Origin: DASTCZ01 sp035308165
GTDB lineage: Bacteria > Acidobacteriota > Terriglobia > Acidiferrales > UBA7541
Direction of reading: 5' to 3'
Assembly (NCBI GenBank): GCA_035308165.1
Contig: DATGHC010000010.1
Coordinates: 62,001 to 126,000, forward strand
DNA length: 64,000 bases
Made by a program: the position numbers and the translations under genes. The notes below the pieces were generated by a model, which did not search any database, was not told the DNA's origin, and was given only the letters and a program-made list of their open reading frames with translations. Below are positions 1-6,709 of this stretch, in pieces; within the stretch, counting starts at the first letter, position 1, and every line of letters starts with the position of its first letter.

Positions 1-147
1 GCGATCATTCTTGCTCCCCCTCTTATTTGGTTGCGGCGTGAATTCTATCAGACGACCGGCGCAAAATGCGCGATTTCTCCAATGATTTAGGGGCAGTACT
101 ACAACCCGGGTACTGAAAAAATTGAAGCTTCCGGCTCATTGAGAGAG

Positions 148-300
148 GCGCGCGCAACCGTCAGGATGTGTTGACGGGTTGGGCGCGCGCTGCGGGGACG
201 CCACTGCCGAGCGATCGGCGGTGTAAGCGAGCGACCCAGCCCGCCACTCTTTTGTGGCGTATCACGGCGAGAACCTCCTACCGGGTGTTCTCTCTCTCCC
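148..300 (+). ncRNA. candidate structured RNA upstream of a terminator
   Basis: Four hairpins can be drawn in succession: 148-163 with 172-190 (GC-rich, over 12 pairs), 202-210 with 215-223, 242-247 with 254-259, and 269-274 with 287-292. The stretch ends just before the intrinsic terminator at 319-361 and contains no convincing reading frame. That arrangement fits a small RNA or a terminated cis-regulatory element. I compared it by eye with 6S RNA, tmRNA, SRP RNA, RNase P RNA and the B12, SAH and guanidine riboswitch consensus elements and could not match any of them. The strand is taken from the terminator. The 5' end is unknown. Confidence 0.35.
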
Positions 301-318
301 TAAAATAAATCGTCAGTT

Positions 319-361
319 GCGGGCCTTCGGGGAATAACCCCTAAAGGCCCGCGAGTTTTTT
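319..361 (+). terminator. Rho-independent terminator
   Basis: Nine base pairs (319-327 with 344-352) are extended by an inner GGGG/CCCC stem (329-332 with 338-341) and followed by a run of six T (356-361). No gene lies immediately upstream, so it most likely ends the structured RNA candidate at 148-300. Bases 362-655 hold nothing I recognise apart from the leader of the next gene. Confidence 0.8.
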
Positions 362-655
362 GTGGCAGCGGACGCGCTGGCGCACAAATCCCTCGTTTTG
401 CCTAACGTGGTAAAGACGTGATTGGAGTGAAAGCGTTATCCGTGCATGGACAAGCAATAATCGTTCACGATTGAGAAAAAGTGGAAGGCAAGCTGCCGCT
501 ACTAATGTTGCCAGGAAGAGCGAGCGCAGCTAAGTTGTTGCAATGGTGGGCAAGCGGGCGGAGACGAAGAGCTGGAGATGACAGGGCACGACGACAGGCG
601 CAGCGGGAATGTAAGGATCAGGCGACACTGAAGGGTGAGTGTGGGCGAGACAACA

Positions 656-1552
656 ATGGTGAGAGCAGGAAAACGAGCAAGCATGCTCGCTGTGACGGCG
701 CTGTTGGGCCTGGGAATTGTGCATGGCGCGCCGCGCGCTGGCAGGGTTGAAGGGCCCGCGCGGGACGGTGACGCCGTGGAGCAGAGTTCGGCGACGCGGG
801 AGGCGTTTGACCGGTATGTGAGATTGACTGAAGGGAGGATCAACACGGAACTTGCGCCGGGCGGGCCGTTTCTGTGGCTGGATACGCTGCCAGCCGGGGA
901 ACGAGATGACGCTTATGCAGTCCTGCGGCGCGGGGAGATACGGATTGAACATTTGACGACGCTGGACCGTGGGAAAGAAATCGAGTGCCCGAAAGGTTTG
1001 ATTCATCACTGGGTCGGAATTGTTTATGTGCCCGGAGCGACGCTGGAGCAGACGCTACGAATGGTGCAGGACTACGACCATCACGCGGAAGTTTACGCGC
1101 CGGATGTGGCGCGGTCGAAACTGATTTCGCGCGCGGGCGATGACTTCCGCGTGTACCTGCGATTTCACCGCAAGAAAATTGTGACCGTGGTGCTGGACAC
1201 CGAGCACGAGGTGCATTATCAGCGGCTGGATGCGACGCGCGCGGCGAGCCGGAGCGTTTCCATTCGCGTGCAGGAAGTCCGCGACGCGGGATCGAAAGAT
1301 GAGAAGGATTTGCCGGAAGGCGAGGGCGGAGGATTTCTGTGGCGAATCAACAGCTACTGGAGATTTCTGGAGCGCGATGGCGGGACGTATGTGCAATGCG
1401 AGTCGGTGTCGCTGACGCGCGATATTCCATTGGGGTTCGGGTGGCTGATTGGGCCGTTTGTGGAAAGCATACCGAGGGAGTCGCTGCGGTTTACGCTGGA
1501 GGCGACGAGGAACCATTTGGAGGCGGAGAGGAATTCGGCGGGGCAATTCTGA
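656..1552 (+). CDS. secreted START/SRPBCC-like protein of unknown function
   Basis: The start is placed at the ATG at 656. A GTG at 635 would add seven residues but would push the signal sequence inward. The first ~25 residues form a Sec-type signal peptide (basic MVRAGKR, then a hydrophobic stretch ending near VHGAPRA). The roughly 275-residue mature part has alternating strands and aromatic residues resembling the START/polyketide-cyclase-like fold, with conserved-looking PKGLIHHWVG and SVSLTRDIP segments. I know this architecture only as uncharacterised secreted proteins in Acidobacteriota. There is no operon partner; the SDR gene downstream is separated by about 290 nt containing an inverted repeat. 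No catalytic residues can be proposed. Confidence 0.7.
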   Translation: MVRAGKRASMLAVTALLGLGIVHGAPRAGRVEGPARDGDAVEQSSATREAFDRYVRLTEGRINTELAPGGPFLWLDTLPAGERDDAYAVLRRGEIRIEHLTTLDRGKEIECPKGLIHHWVGIVYVPGATLEQTLRMVQDYDHHAEVYAPDVARSKLISRAGDDFRVYLRFHRKKIVTVVLDTEHEVHYQRLDATRAASRSVSIRVQEVRDAGSKDEKDLPEGEGGGFLWRINSYWRFLERDGGTYVQCESVSLTRDIPLGFGWLIGPFVESIPRESLRFTLEATRNHLEAERNSAGQF

Positions 1553-1578
1553 TAGTTGGTTGAAGAACCGCTCAATGG

Positions 1579-1704
1579 TGTCATTCTGAGCGAAGCGAAC
1601 AACCCCTCCGAATCTTTTCTGAATGAGAAGTCAGGCGCGAAGCCATCAACCAACGCAACCCCTCGGAGGGGTTCTTCGCCCGCCGCGGCGGGCTCAGAAT
1701 GACA
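1579..1704. repeat. interspersed inverted-repeat element
   Basis: Thirteen-base arms TGTCATTCTGAGC (1579-1591) and its reverse complement (1692-1704) bracket about 100 bases that include a CCCCTCGGAGGGG palindrome and a GC-rich CCGCCGCGGCGG block. A related arm (GCTCAGGATGACA) occurs at 48554-48566. Such short repeats are common in intergenic DNA of Acidobacteriota genomes. It separates two genes and may also act as a transcription terminator. Confidence 0.6.
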
Positions 1705-1842
1705 GTGCTACGTCTGGGCAGAATGACATCAGGGCGGACGCATACTCAAGAGCAGAAGGTCGCGAAGTGGGGGACCGATGCTTCGCTTCAGCTTGCGGGA
1801 AGCGTGGTATTCTCGCCGAAACTTTTTTGGCGAGAGGCGGCG

Positions 1843-2700
1843 ATGTTTCAAAACAATCTTTTGGCGGGGCGCACGATATTTCTTACCGGCGGCGGGACAG
1901 GGCTGGGGCGGTCGATGGCTCTGCGGACCGCGGGGCTAGGCGCGAAATTATTTTTGGTGGGGCGGCGGGAGGATCCGCTGCGCGAGACGGCGGAAACAAT
2001 CCGCGCGGCGGGAGGCGTGTGCGGCTATGCGACCGCCGACGTGCGCGACTTCGTGGCGGTAGAGGCGGCGGTGGCCGCGGCGGAACGTGAATTGGGGAGC
2101 GTGGACACACTGGTGAACAATGCCGCGGGAAATTTCATCGCGCGCACGGAGAAGATTTCGCCCAATGCGTTTGCGGCGGTGGTAGGGATCGTGTTGCACG
2201 GAACCTTTCACTGCACGCAGGCGCTGGGGCGGAAGTGGATTGCGGCGGGAAAACCGGGGACGGTGTTGAACATTGTAACGACCTACGCGGCGGCAAATTG
2301 CGGGTCGGGGTATGTGGTGCCGTCGGCGGCAGCGAAGGCGGGAGTGCTGGCGATGACCCGGTCGCTGGCCGTGGAGTGGGCGAGGTATAACATCCGGCTG
2401 AACGCGATTGCGCCCGGACCGTTTCCCACCGAGGGAGCATGGTCGCGGCTGATGCCCAGCAAGGAATTTGAGGAGCACACGCGGCGCACGCATCCGATGA
2501 AACGGTTTGGGAAACACGAGGAACTGGCGAACCTGGCAGCGTTTTTGCTTTCGGATGCGGCGGGATACATCAATGGCGAGTGCGTGGTGATTGATGGCGC
2601 GCAATGGCTGCGCGGGGCGGGAGAGTTTAATGATCTGGCGGATTTGCCGGATAGCGTGTGGGAATTGATGGAATCCGCGCGGAAGACTGGAGGGAAATAG
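1843..2700 (+). CDS. SDR family oxidoreductase, 2,4-dienoyl-CoA reductase-like
   Basis: Short-chain dehydrogenase/reductase of 285 residues. Seen: the nucleotide-binding motif TGGGTGLG near residues 14-21, the NNAAGN motif, a YVVPSAAAKAG segment around the usual YxxxK region, and APGPFPTEGAW after the cofactor-binding core. The GxGxxLG variant, the NAAGNF motif and the C-terminal INGECVVIDGAQWL resemble the peroxisomal/mitochondrial and bacterial 2,4-dienoyl-CoA reductase branch, so a role in unsaturated acyl-CoA metabolism is plausible but inferred. The catalytic Tyr is not in a canonical YxxxK here (Y-x6-K), as in DECR-type enzymes. The start at 1843 has GAGAGGCGG upstream; an ATG at 1699 lies inside the repeat element and is rejected. 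Confidence 0.85.
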   Translation: MFQNNLLAGRTIFLTGGGTGLGRSMALRTAGLGAKLFLVGRREDPLRETAETIRAAGGVCGYATADVRDFVAVEAAVAAAERELGSVDTLVNNAAGNFIARTEKISPNAFAAVVGIVLHGTFHCTQALGRKWIAAGKPGTVLNIVTTYAAANCGSGYVVPSAAAKAGVLAMTRSLAVEWARYNIRLNAIAPGPFPTEGAWSRLMPSKEFEEHTRRTHPMKRFGKHEELANLAAFLLSDAAGYINGECVVIDGAQWLRGAGEFNDLADLPDSVWELMESARKTGGK

Positions 2701-2891
2701 AAGAGGGGCGACTTGTTTGCATAAATGTAAATTTAGATTGTGAGTACAGGGAATAGGACTCGCTCGAAAATCGGTAGTACCTCAGGATACTTACTGGTTA
2801 CCCGGCAAAAACGCTGCGATTGACAATTGCGTGATAGCATTTTTACAGGAGTATGTGTCTTTTTCCCCCGAAGGTCGGAGGAAATACCAAT

Positions 2892-3404
2892 ATGGTAAAC
2901 CGAAACGCCACGCGGCGCAGCCCACTGCGCAACGCAGGATTCTCACTGATTGAGTTGATGATTGTTGTCGCGGTGATTGTGATTATCGCGGCGCTGGCCA
3001 TCCCCAGCCTGTTGCACGCCCGGATGGCCGCCAACGAATCCGCGGCCGTTTCAGCGTTGCGGACGCTGGCGAGCGAAGAAGCGAATTACGATGCGTCGTG
3101 GTCGGCGGGGTATTCACCTACGCTGGCCGCGCTGGGCCCGTCGTCACCCGGCACGGCTGCTTCCTCAACCAATGCGGACTTGATCGATTCCATACTTGCG
3201 AGCGGAATACGCGGCGGATACCAATTCATTTATGTTCCGCTGATTTCCGCGGGGACCACAAAGCCAACCGGGTATCAGGTGAACGCGAATCCGATCAGCC
3301 CGGGGATTACAGGGGAATGGTATTTCTTCCTGGATCAGTCCAACGTGATCCGGCAGGCTTATGGGATGCCCGCGGATGCTACTTCTTCAGTGATTCCGCG
3401 GTAG
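2892..3404 (+). CDS. type IV pilin-like protein with prepilin leader
   Basis: Prepilin of 170 residues. The 16-residue basic leader ends in Gly16, followed by Phe17 and Glu21 (the +1 Phe and +5 Glu of type IV pilins and pseudopilins) and a hydrophobic helix IVVAVIVIIAALAIP. Prepilin peptidase should cut at G/F and methylate the Phe. The start at 2892 is chosen for its GGAGGA box at 2877-2882; an ATG at 2853 would put 13 residues ahead of the leader. The C-terminal domain is small and Ala/Ser-rich with no recognisable pilin disulfide. No assembly ATPase, PilC or secretin gene is in the window, so it is an orphan minor pilin or a GspG-type pseudopilin working with machinery elsewhere. Confidence 0.85.
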   Translation: MVNRNATRRSPLRNAGFSLIELMIVVAVIVIIAALAIPSLLHARMAANESAAVSALRTLASEEANYDASWSAGYSPTLAALGPSSPGTAASSTNADLIDSILASGIRGGYQFIYVPLISAGTTKPTGYQVNANPISPGITGEWYFFLDQSNVIRQAYGMPADATSSVIPR

Positions 3405-3449
3405 GCGGAAGATAGCTTCGGATTCATCGTTACCTTCAGCAAGAACCAA

Positions 3450-3476
3450 AGAGCGGCGGAAAGCCGGCGCTACCAG
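3450..3476. repeat. short GC-rich interspersed repeat fragment
   Basis: GAGCGGCGGAAAGCCGGCGC and the following TACCAGG resemble intergenic palindromic repeats seen often in Acidobacteriota, centred on a GGCGG/CCGGC pairing. It lies between the pilin gene and the padR promoter. Assignment is by resemblance only. Confidence 0.3.
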
Positions 3477-3576
3477 GCCCCCTCCTGAGTGATCCCAAGT
3501 TTAGATTGCCCGTATACCCTCCCGTTTCCTACATTTCCGCGCAGCCAAGAACCCCGGGAAAATTCGACGTGACGGA

Positions 3577-3602
3577 TTGACATGGGGCGCGTCTATATAT
3601 AG
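3577..3602 (+). promoter_or_regulatory. padR promoter/operator region
   Basis: A consensus TTGACA (3577-3582) is followed by the perfect palindrome CTATATATAG (3593-3602), which is AT-rich enough to serve as -10. CGTCTATATAT at 3590-3600 also occurs at 39640-39650 in front of the second padR gene. Autoregulation is usual for PadR proteins, so an operator here is likely. The -35 to TATATA distance (11-15 nt) is shorter than optimal, so the exact -10 is uncertain. Confidence 0.5.
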
Positions 3603-3630
3603 CGTGGCCGCATATGGAGGCCATACAACT

Positions 3631-3960
3631 ATGCAACCTGAACTGAAGAAGGGGACCGCGGAGGTATTGATCCTCTCCTTGCTGGAGCAGCGGCCACGGC
3701 ATGGGTACGAAATCGCAAAGCTGATTGAGAAGCGGTCAGAGGGCGTGCTGGAGTTCCACGTGGCCTCGCTTTACCCGATGCTTTACCGGCTGGAGCGGCG
3801 CGGATGGATCGAGGGCCGGTGGCTGGAAAAGGCGGGCCAGCGGCGGCGGCGATTTTACAAATTGACGACGGCGGGGCGGCGCGCGCTGCCCGAAGAGCGG
3901 AAGAATTGGCGTGAATTCATCCGAGCGATTGAGCGCGTGGCGCAGGTGGGGAATGCGTGA
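3631..3960 (+). CDS. PadR family transcriptional regulator (acidobacterial type)
   Basis: Small winged-helix repressor of 109 residues. The PadR core is clear: GTAEVLILSLLEQ, RHGYEIAKLIE, then FHVASLYPMLYRLERRGWIEGRW and the wing RRRRFYKLTTAGRRAL. The start at 3631 has a perfect GGAGG at 3616-3620; an upstream in-frame ATG at 3577 would begin inside the promoter. The stop overlaps the start of the first ADOP permease by eight bases (ATGCGTGA), so the two are translationally coupled. PadR genes of this type typically sit directly upstream of ADOP permeases in Acidobacteriota. Effector unknown. Confidence 0.93.
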   Translation: MQPELKKGTAEVLILSLLEQRPRHGYEIAKLIEKRSEGVLEFHVASLYPMLYRLERRGWIEGRWLEKAGQRRRRFYKLTTAGRRALPEERKNWREFIRAIERVAQVGNA

Positions 3961-6694
3961 AGGGAAACCAATCGATTGGAAGCAGTATGTCCGCCAGCGC
4001 TTGCCGGCACTGGGGCTGAGCGGCGCGCGGGAACAGGAAATTGTCGAGGAGCTGGCGCAGCAGCTCGATGGCGCGTATTCGGAAGCGCTGGCACGCGGCG
4101 AGAGTGTAGCTGAAGCGGAGGGCCGCGCCGCGGCGCAGATTCCCAACTGGGCTTCGCTGGCGCTGGAAATTCGGCGCGCGGAGCAGCCGCTGGCGGAAAA
4201 GATTGCCGCAACTGTTCCGGAAAATTGGCGTGAGGCCATGCGGGAGGAAAATCTAAGGAAGCGCCGGGGAGGGAATATGTTCGCAGATTTATTTCAGGAT
4301 GTGCAGTACGCGCTGCGGATGCTGCGCAAGTCGCCGGGTTTCGCCGCGCTGGTGGTGCTGACGCTGGCGCTGGGAATCGGCGCAAATTCCACAATTTTCT
4401 CGGTCATCAACGGAGTTCTGCTGCGCCCTCTGCCGTATTCCGAGCCCGAACAACTTGTGCGAGTACTGGAAAGCAATCCAAGAAAGGGATGGCCGACATT
4501 TTCGGTCTCTCCGCCCAATTTTCTGGACTGGCGCGCGCAGGCGCACTCATTCGCAGGGCTAGCGGCCACGGAAAACAATGCCTATACGTATACGGGCGGG
4601 GATGTTCCAGAACGATGGACGGGGCCGCAGGTTACAGAGGGATTTTTCGAGACCTTAAGGGTTCAGCCGGAACTTGGGCGCTTGTTTATTCCGGATGAAT
4701 TCCAAGCCGGAAAGAATCACGTGGTGGTAATCAGCGACGCGCTGTGGCACAGCGCATTCGCCGGAGATCCCGCGGCGATTGGGCGCAGCGTCTCGCTGGA
4801 TGGACAGTCGTACACGGTGATCGGCGTGATGGGTCCGAGTTTTCGATTCCCGAATCCAGCCACACAAGTCTGGGCTCCATTGGCCTTCAGTCCCAACGAA
4901 CTCCAGAATGCACGCGGAGCGCACTTCCTTGGGGACATAGCGCGGCTGGGGCCGGGAGTCAGCGTGGCGCAGGCACAGTCGGAAATGGCGGCGATCGCAG
5001 AGAGGCTCGAGAAACAATACCCGGTGTCAAACTCCGGATGGACAGTGGCCATCGTGCCGCTTTCCGAGGGAGGGGGAGTGGCGCAAATCCGACCCGCGCT
5101 CCTGGTGCTGCTGGGCGCTGTGGGGTTTGTGCTGCTGATCGCCTGCGCGAACGCGGCCAACATGTTGCTGGCGCGCGCCACCGTGCGTCACCGGGAGATC
5201 GCGATCCGCCTGGCGCTGGGTGCGGGACGGGCGCGGGTGGTGCGCCAACTGCTTACGGAGAGCGTGGTGCTTTCGTTTGCGGGTGCGGCGCTGGGTTTGC
5301 TGATTGCGTTCTGGAGCACGCGTGTGATTGCCGCGCTGCCGCCCAGGTTTCTTCCCCGAGCCCAGATGGTTTCGGTGGATGGGCGAGTTTTATTTTTTAC
5401 GCTGGCGCTGGCGTTGGTGACAGGGATTTTGTTCGGACTGGCGCCCGCCCTGACACTTGGACGAGAAGATCTGGCGGGGGCGTTGAAGGATGGGGGAAGA
5501 GCGGGCGCGGCACGCGGAGGACTGCGCAAGCTGTTGGTGGTTGCCGAAGTCATGCTCGCATTCGTATTGCTATCGGGGGCGGGGTTGCTGGTGCGCAGCT
5601 TCACTCATCTGACCTCCGTTGATCTTGGATTGCAGACCGCCGGGCGATACGCATTCGACTTGAGCGCTCCGCAAACGCGGTATCCCACGCCGCAGAAGCA
5701 GCTGGAGTTTTTCAATCAAGTACAGCAGCGCGTGGCTGCTTTACCCGGAGTGGATTCGTCGGCGCTGGTTTCCCTGATCCCCATCAGCGGCGATGACGAG
5801 ATGTACGAAGTCGCTCTTGCGGGCCAGCCTTCTTCCGAGAGCAATCCTTCGGCGCTTTCTTATCGCGTGACACCCGGTTTTCTGCGGACCATGGGAATCC
5901 GCCTGCTGGCCGGGCGTGATTTCACAACCGCCGACGACCTCACCGCGCCGCACGTGTGCATCATCAATGATGTTTTCGCACGGGCCATGTTTCCGGGACG
6001 CGATCCCATCGGGCAGAAGATTCAATTCGGGCATCAATTCAATATCGTGCGGGAGATCGTGGGTGTCGCAGGGTACGTGAATCAATACGGACCGGCGGAA
6101 GAAAAATCTCTTCAGGTTTATGAGCCGTTCGCTCAATTTCCACGGACTGATATGTCCGTGATTTTGCGCACCAGCGGAAGTGGCGCGGGACTGGCGGCGG
6201 CCGCGCGCGTCGCGGTGCGAGAAGTGGATCCGCAACAGGCGGTAATCGGATTCCGGTCCTTCGACGAACTGGTGAGCGAATCCGTGTCGCTGCCACGTTT
6301 TCGCACGGTACTGCTGGGTTTATTCGCGGGATTGGCGGCCCTGCTTGCGGCCGCCGGTCTTTACGGAGTGATGTCCTATACGGTTACGCAGCAAACGCAG
6401 GAAATTGGAATTCGCATGGCGCTGGGAGCGCAACCGTCACAGATCCTACGGTTGATTGTAAGCCGGGGGATGGGACTGGTGGCAGCGGGCGTGGCGCTGG
6501 GTCTTGCCGGAGCATTGATTCTGACGCGAGTGATGCAGTCGTTCACGGCGTTCTTGTTCGGAGTGAAACCGAATGACCCGGTGACGCTGGTGGGCGTAAC
6601 GATATTGTTCGCGCTGGTGGCGGCGACGGCGTGCTGGTTGCCAGCGTGGCGGGCGAGCCGGGTGGATCCGTTGGTGGCGCTGCGGTACGAGTGA
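3953..6694 (+). CDS. ADOP-family ABC transporter permease 1
   Basis: Protein of 913 residues. An N-terminal soluble prefix (residues ~1-115, with LPALGLSGAREQEIVEELAQQL) is followed by a first membrane helix near 126-150, a MacB-like periplasmic domain, an FtsX-type module near 382-500 (three helices, with IAIRLALGAGRARVVRQLL), a second periplasmic domain, and a second FtsX module from about 786 ending in VDPLVALRYE. This double MacB/FtsX layout with a soluble prefix is the acidobacterial duplicated orphan permease architecture. No ABC ATPase is encoded nearby, which is typical of the family. The substrate is unknown; export or mechanotransmission in the manner of MacB is the best analogy. 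The ATG at 3953 overlaps the padR stop. Confidence 0.9.
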   Translation: MREGKPIDWKQYVRQRLPALGLSGAREQEIVEELAQQLDGAYSEALARGESVAEAEGRAAAQIPNWASLALEIRRAEQPLAEKIAATVPENWREAMREENLRKRRGGNMFADLFQDVQYALRMLRKSPGFAALVVLTLALGIGANSTIFSVINGVLLRPLPYSEPEQLVRVLESNPRKGWPTFSVSPPNFLDWRAQAHSFAGLAATENNAYTYTGGDVPERWTGPQVTEGFFETLRVQPELGRLFIPDEFQAGKNHVVVISDALWHSAFAGDPAAIGRSVSLDGQSYTVIGVMGPSFRFPNPATQVWAPLAFSPNELQNARGAHFLGDIARLGPGVSVAQAQSEMAAIAERLEKQYPVSNSGWTVAIVPLSEGGGVAQIRPALLVLLGAVGFVLLIACANAANMLLARATVRHREIAIRLALGAGRARVVRQLLTESVVLSFAGAALGLLIAFWSTRVIAALPPRFLPRAQMVSVDGRVLFFTLALALVTGILFGLAPALTLGREDLAGALKDGGRAGAARGGLRKLLVVAEVMLAFVLLSGAGLLVRSFTHLTSVDLGLQTAGRYAFDLSAPQTRYPTPQKQLEFFNQVQQRVAALPGVDSSALVSLIPISGDDEMYEVALAGQPSSESNPSALSYRVTPGFLRTMGIRLLAGRDFTTADDLTAPHVCIINDVFARAMFPGRDPIGQKIQFGHQFNIVREIVGVAGYVNQYGPAEEKSLQVYEPFAQFPRTDMSVILRTSGSGAGLAAAARVAVREVDPQQAVIGFRSFDELVSESVSLPRFRTVLLGLFAGLAALLAAAGLYGVMSYTVTQQTQEIGIRMALGAQPSQILRLIVSRGMGLVAAGVALGLAGALILTRVMQSFTAFLFGVKPNDPVTLVGVTILFALVAATACWLPAWRASRVDPLVALRYE

Positions 6695-6709
6695 GCGAAG
6701 GATTGGGCG

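Noticed and set aside
1948..2604. 218-codon minus-strand frame over the SDR gene
   Set aside because: Arg/His-rich, low-quality translation typical of an antisense shadow.
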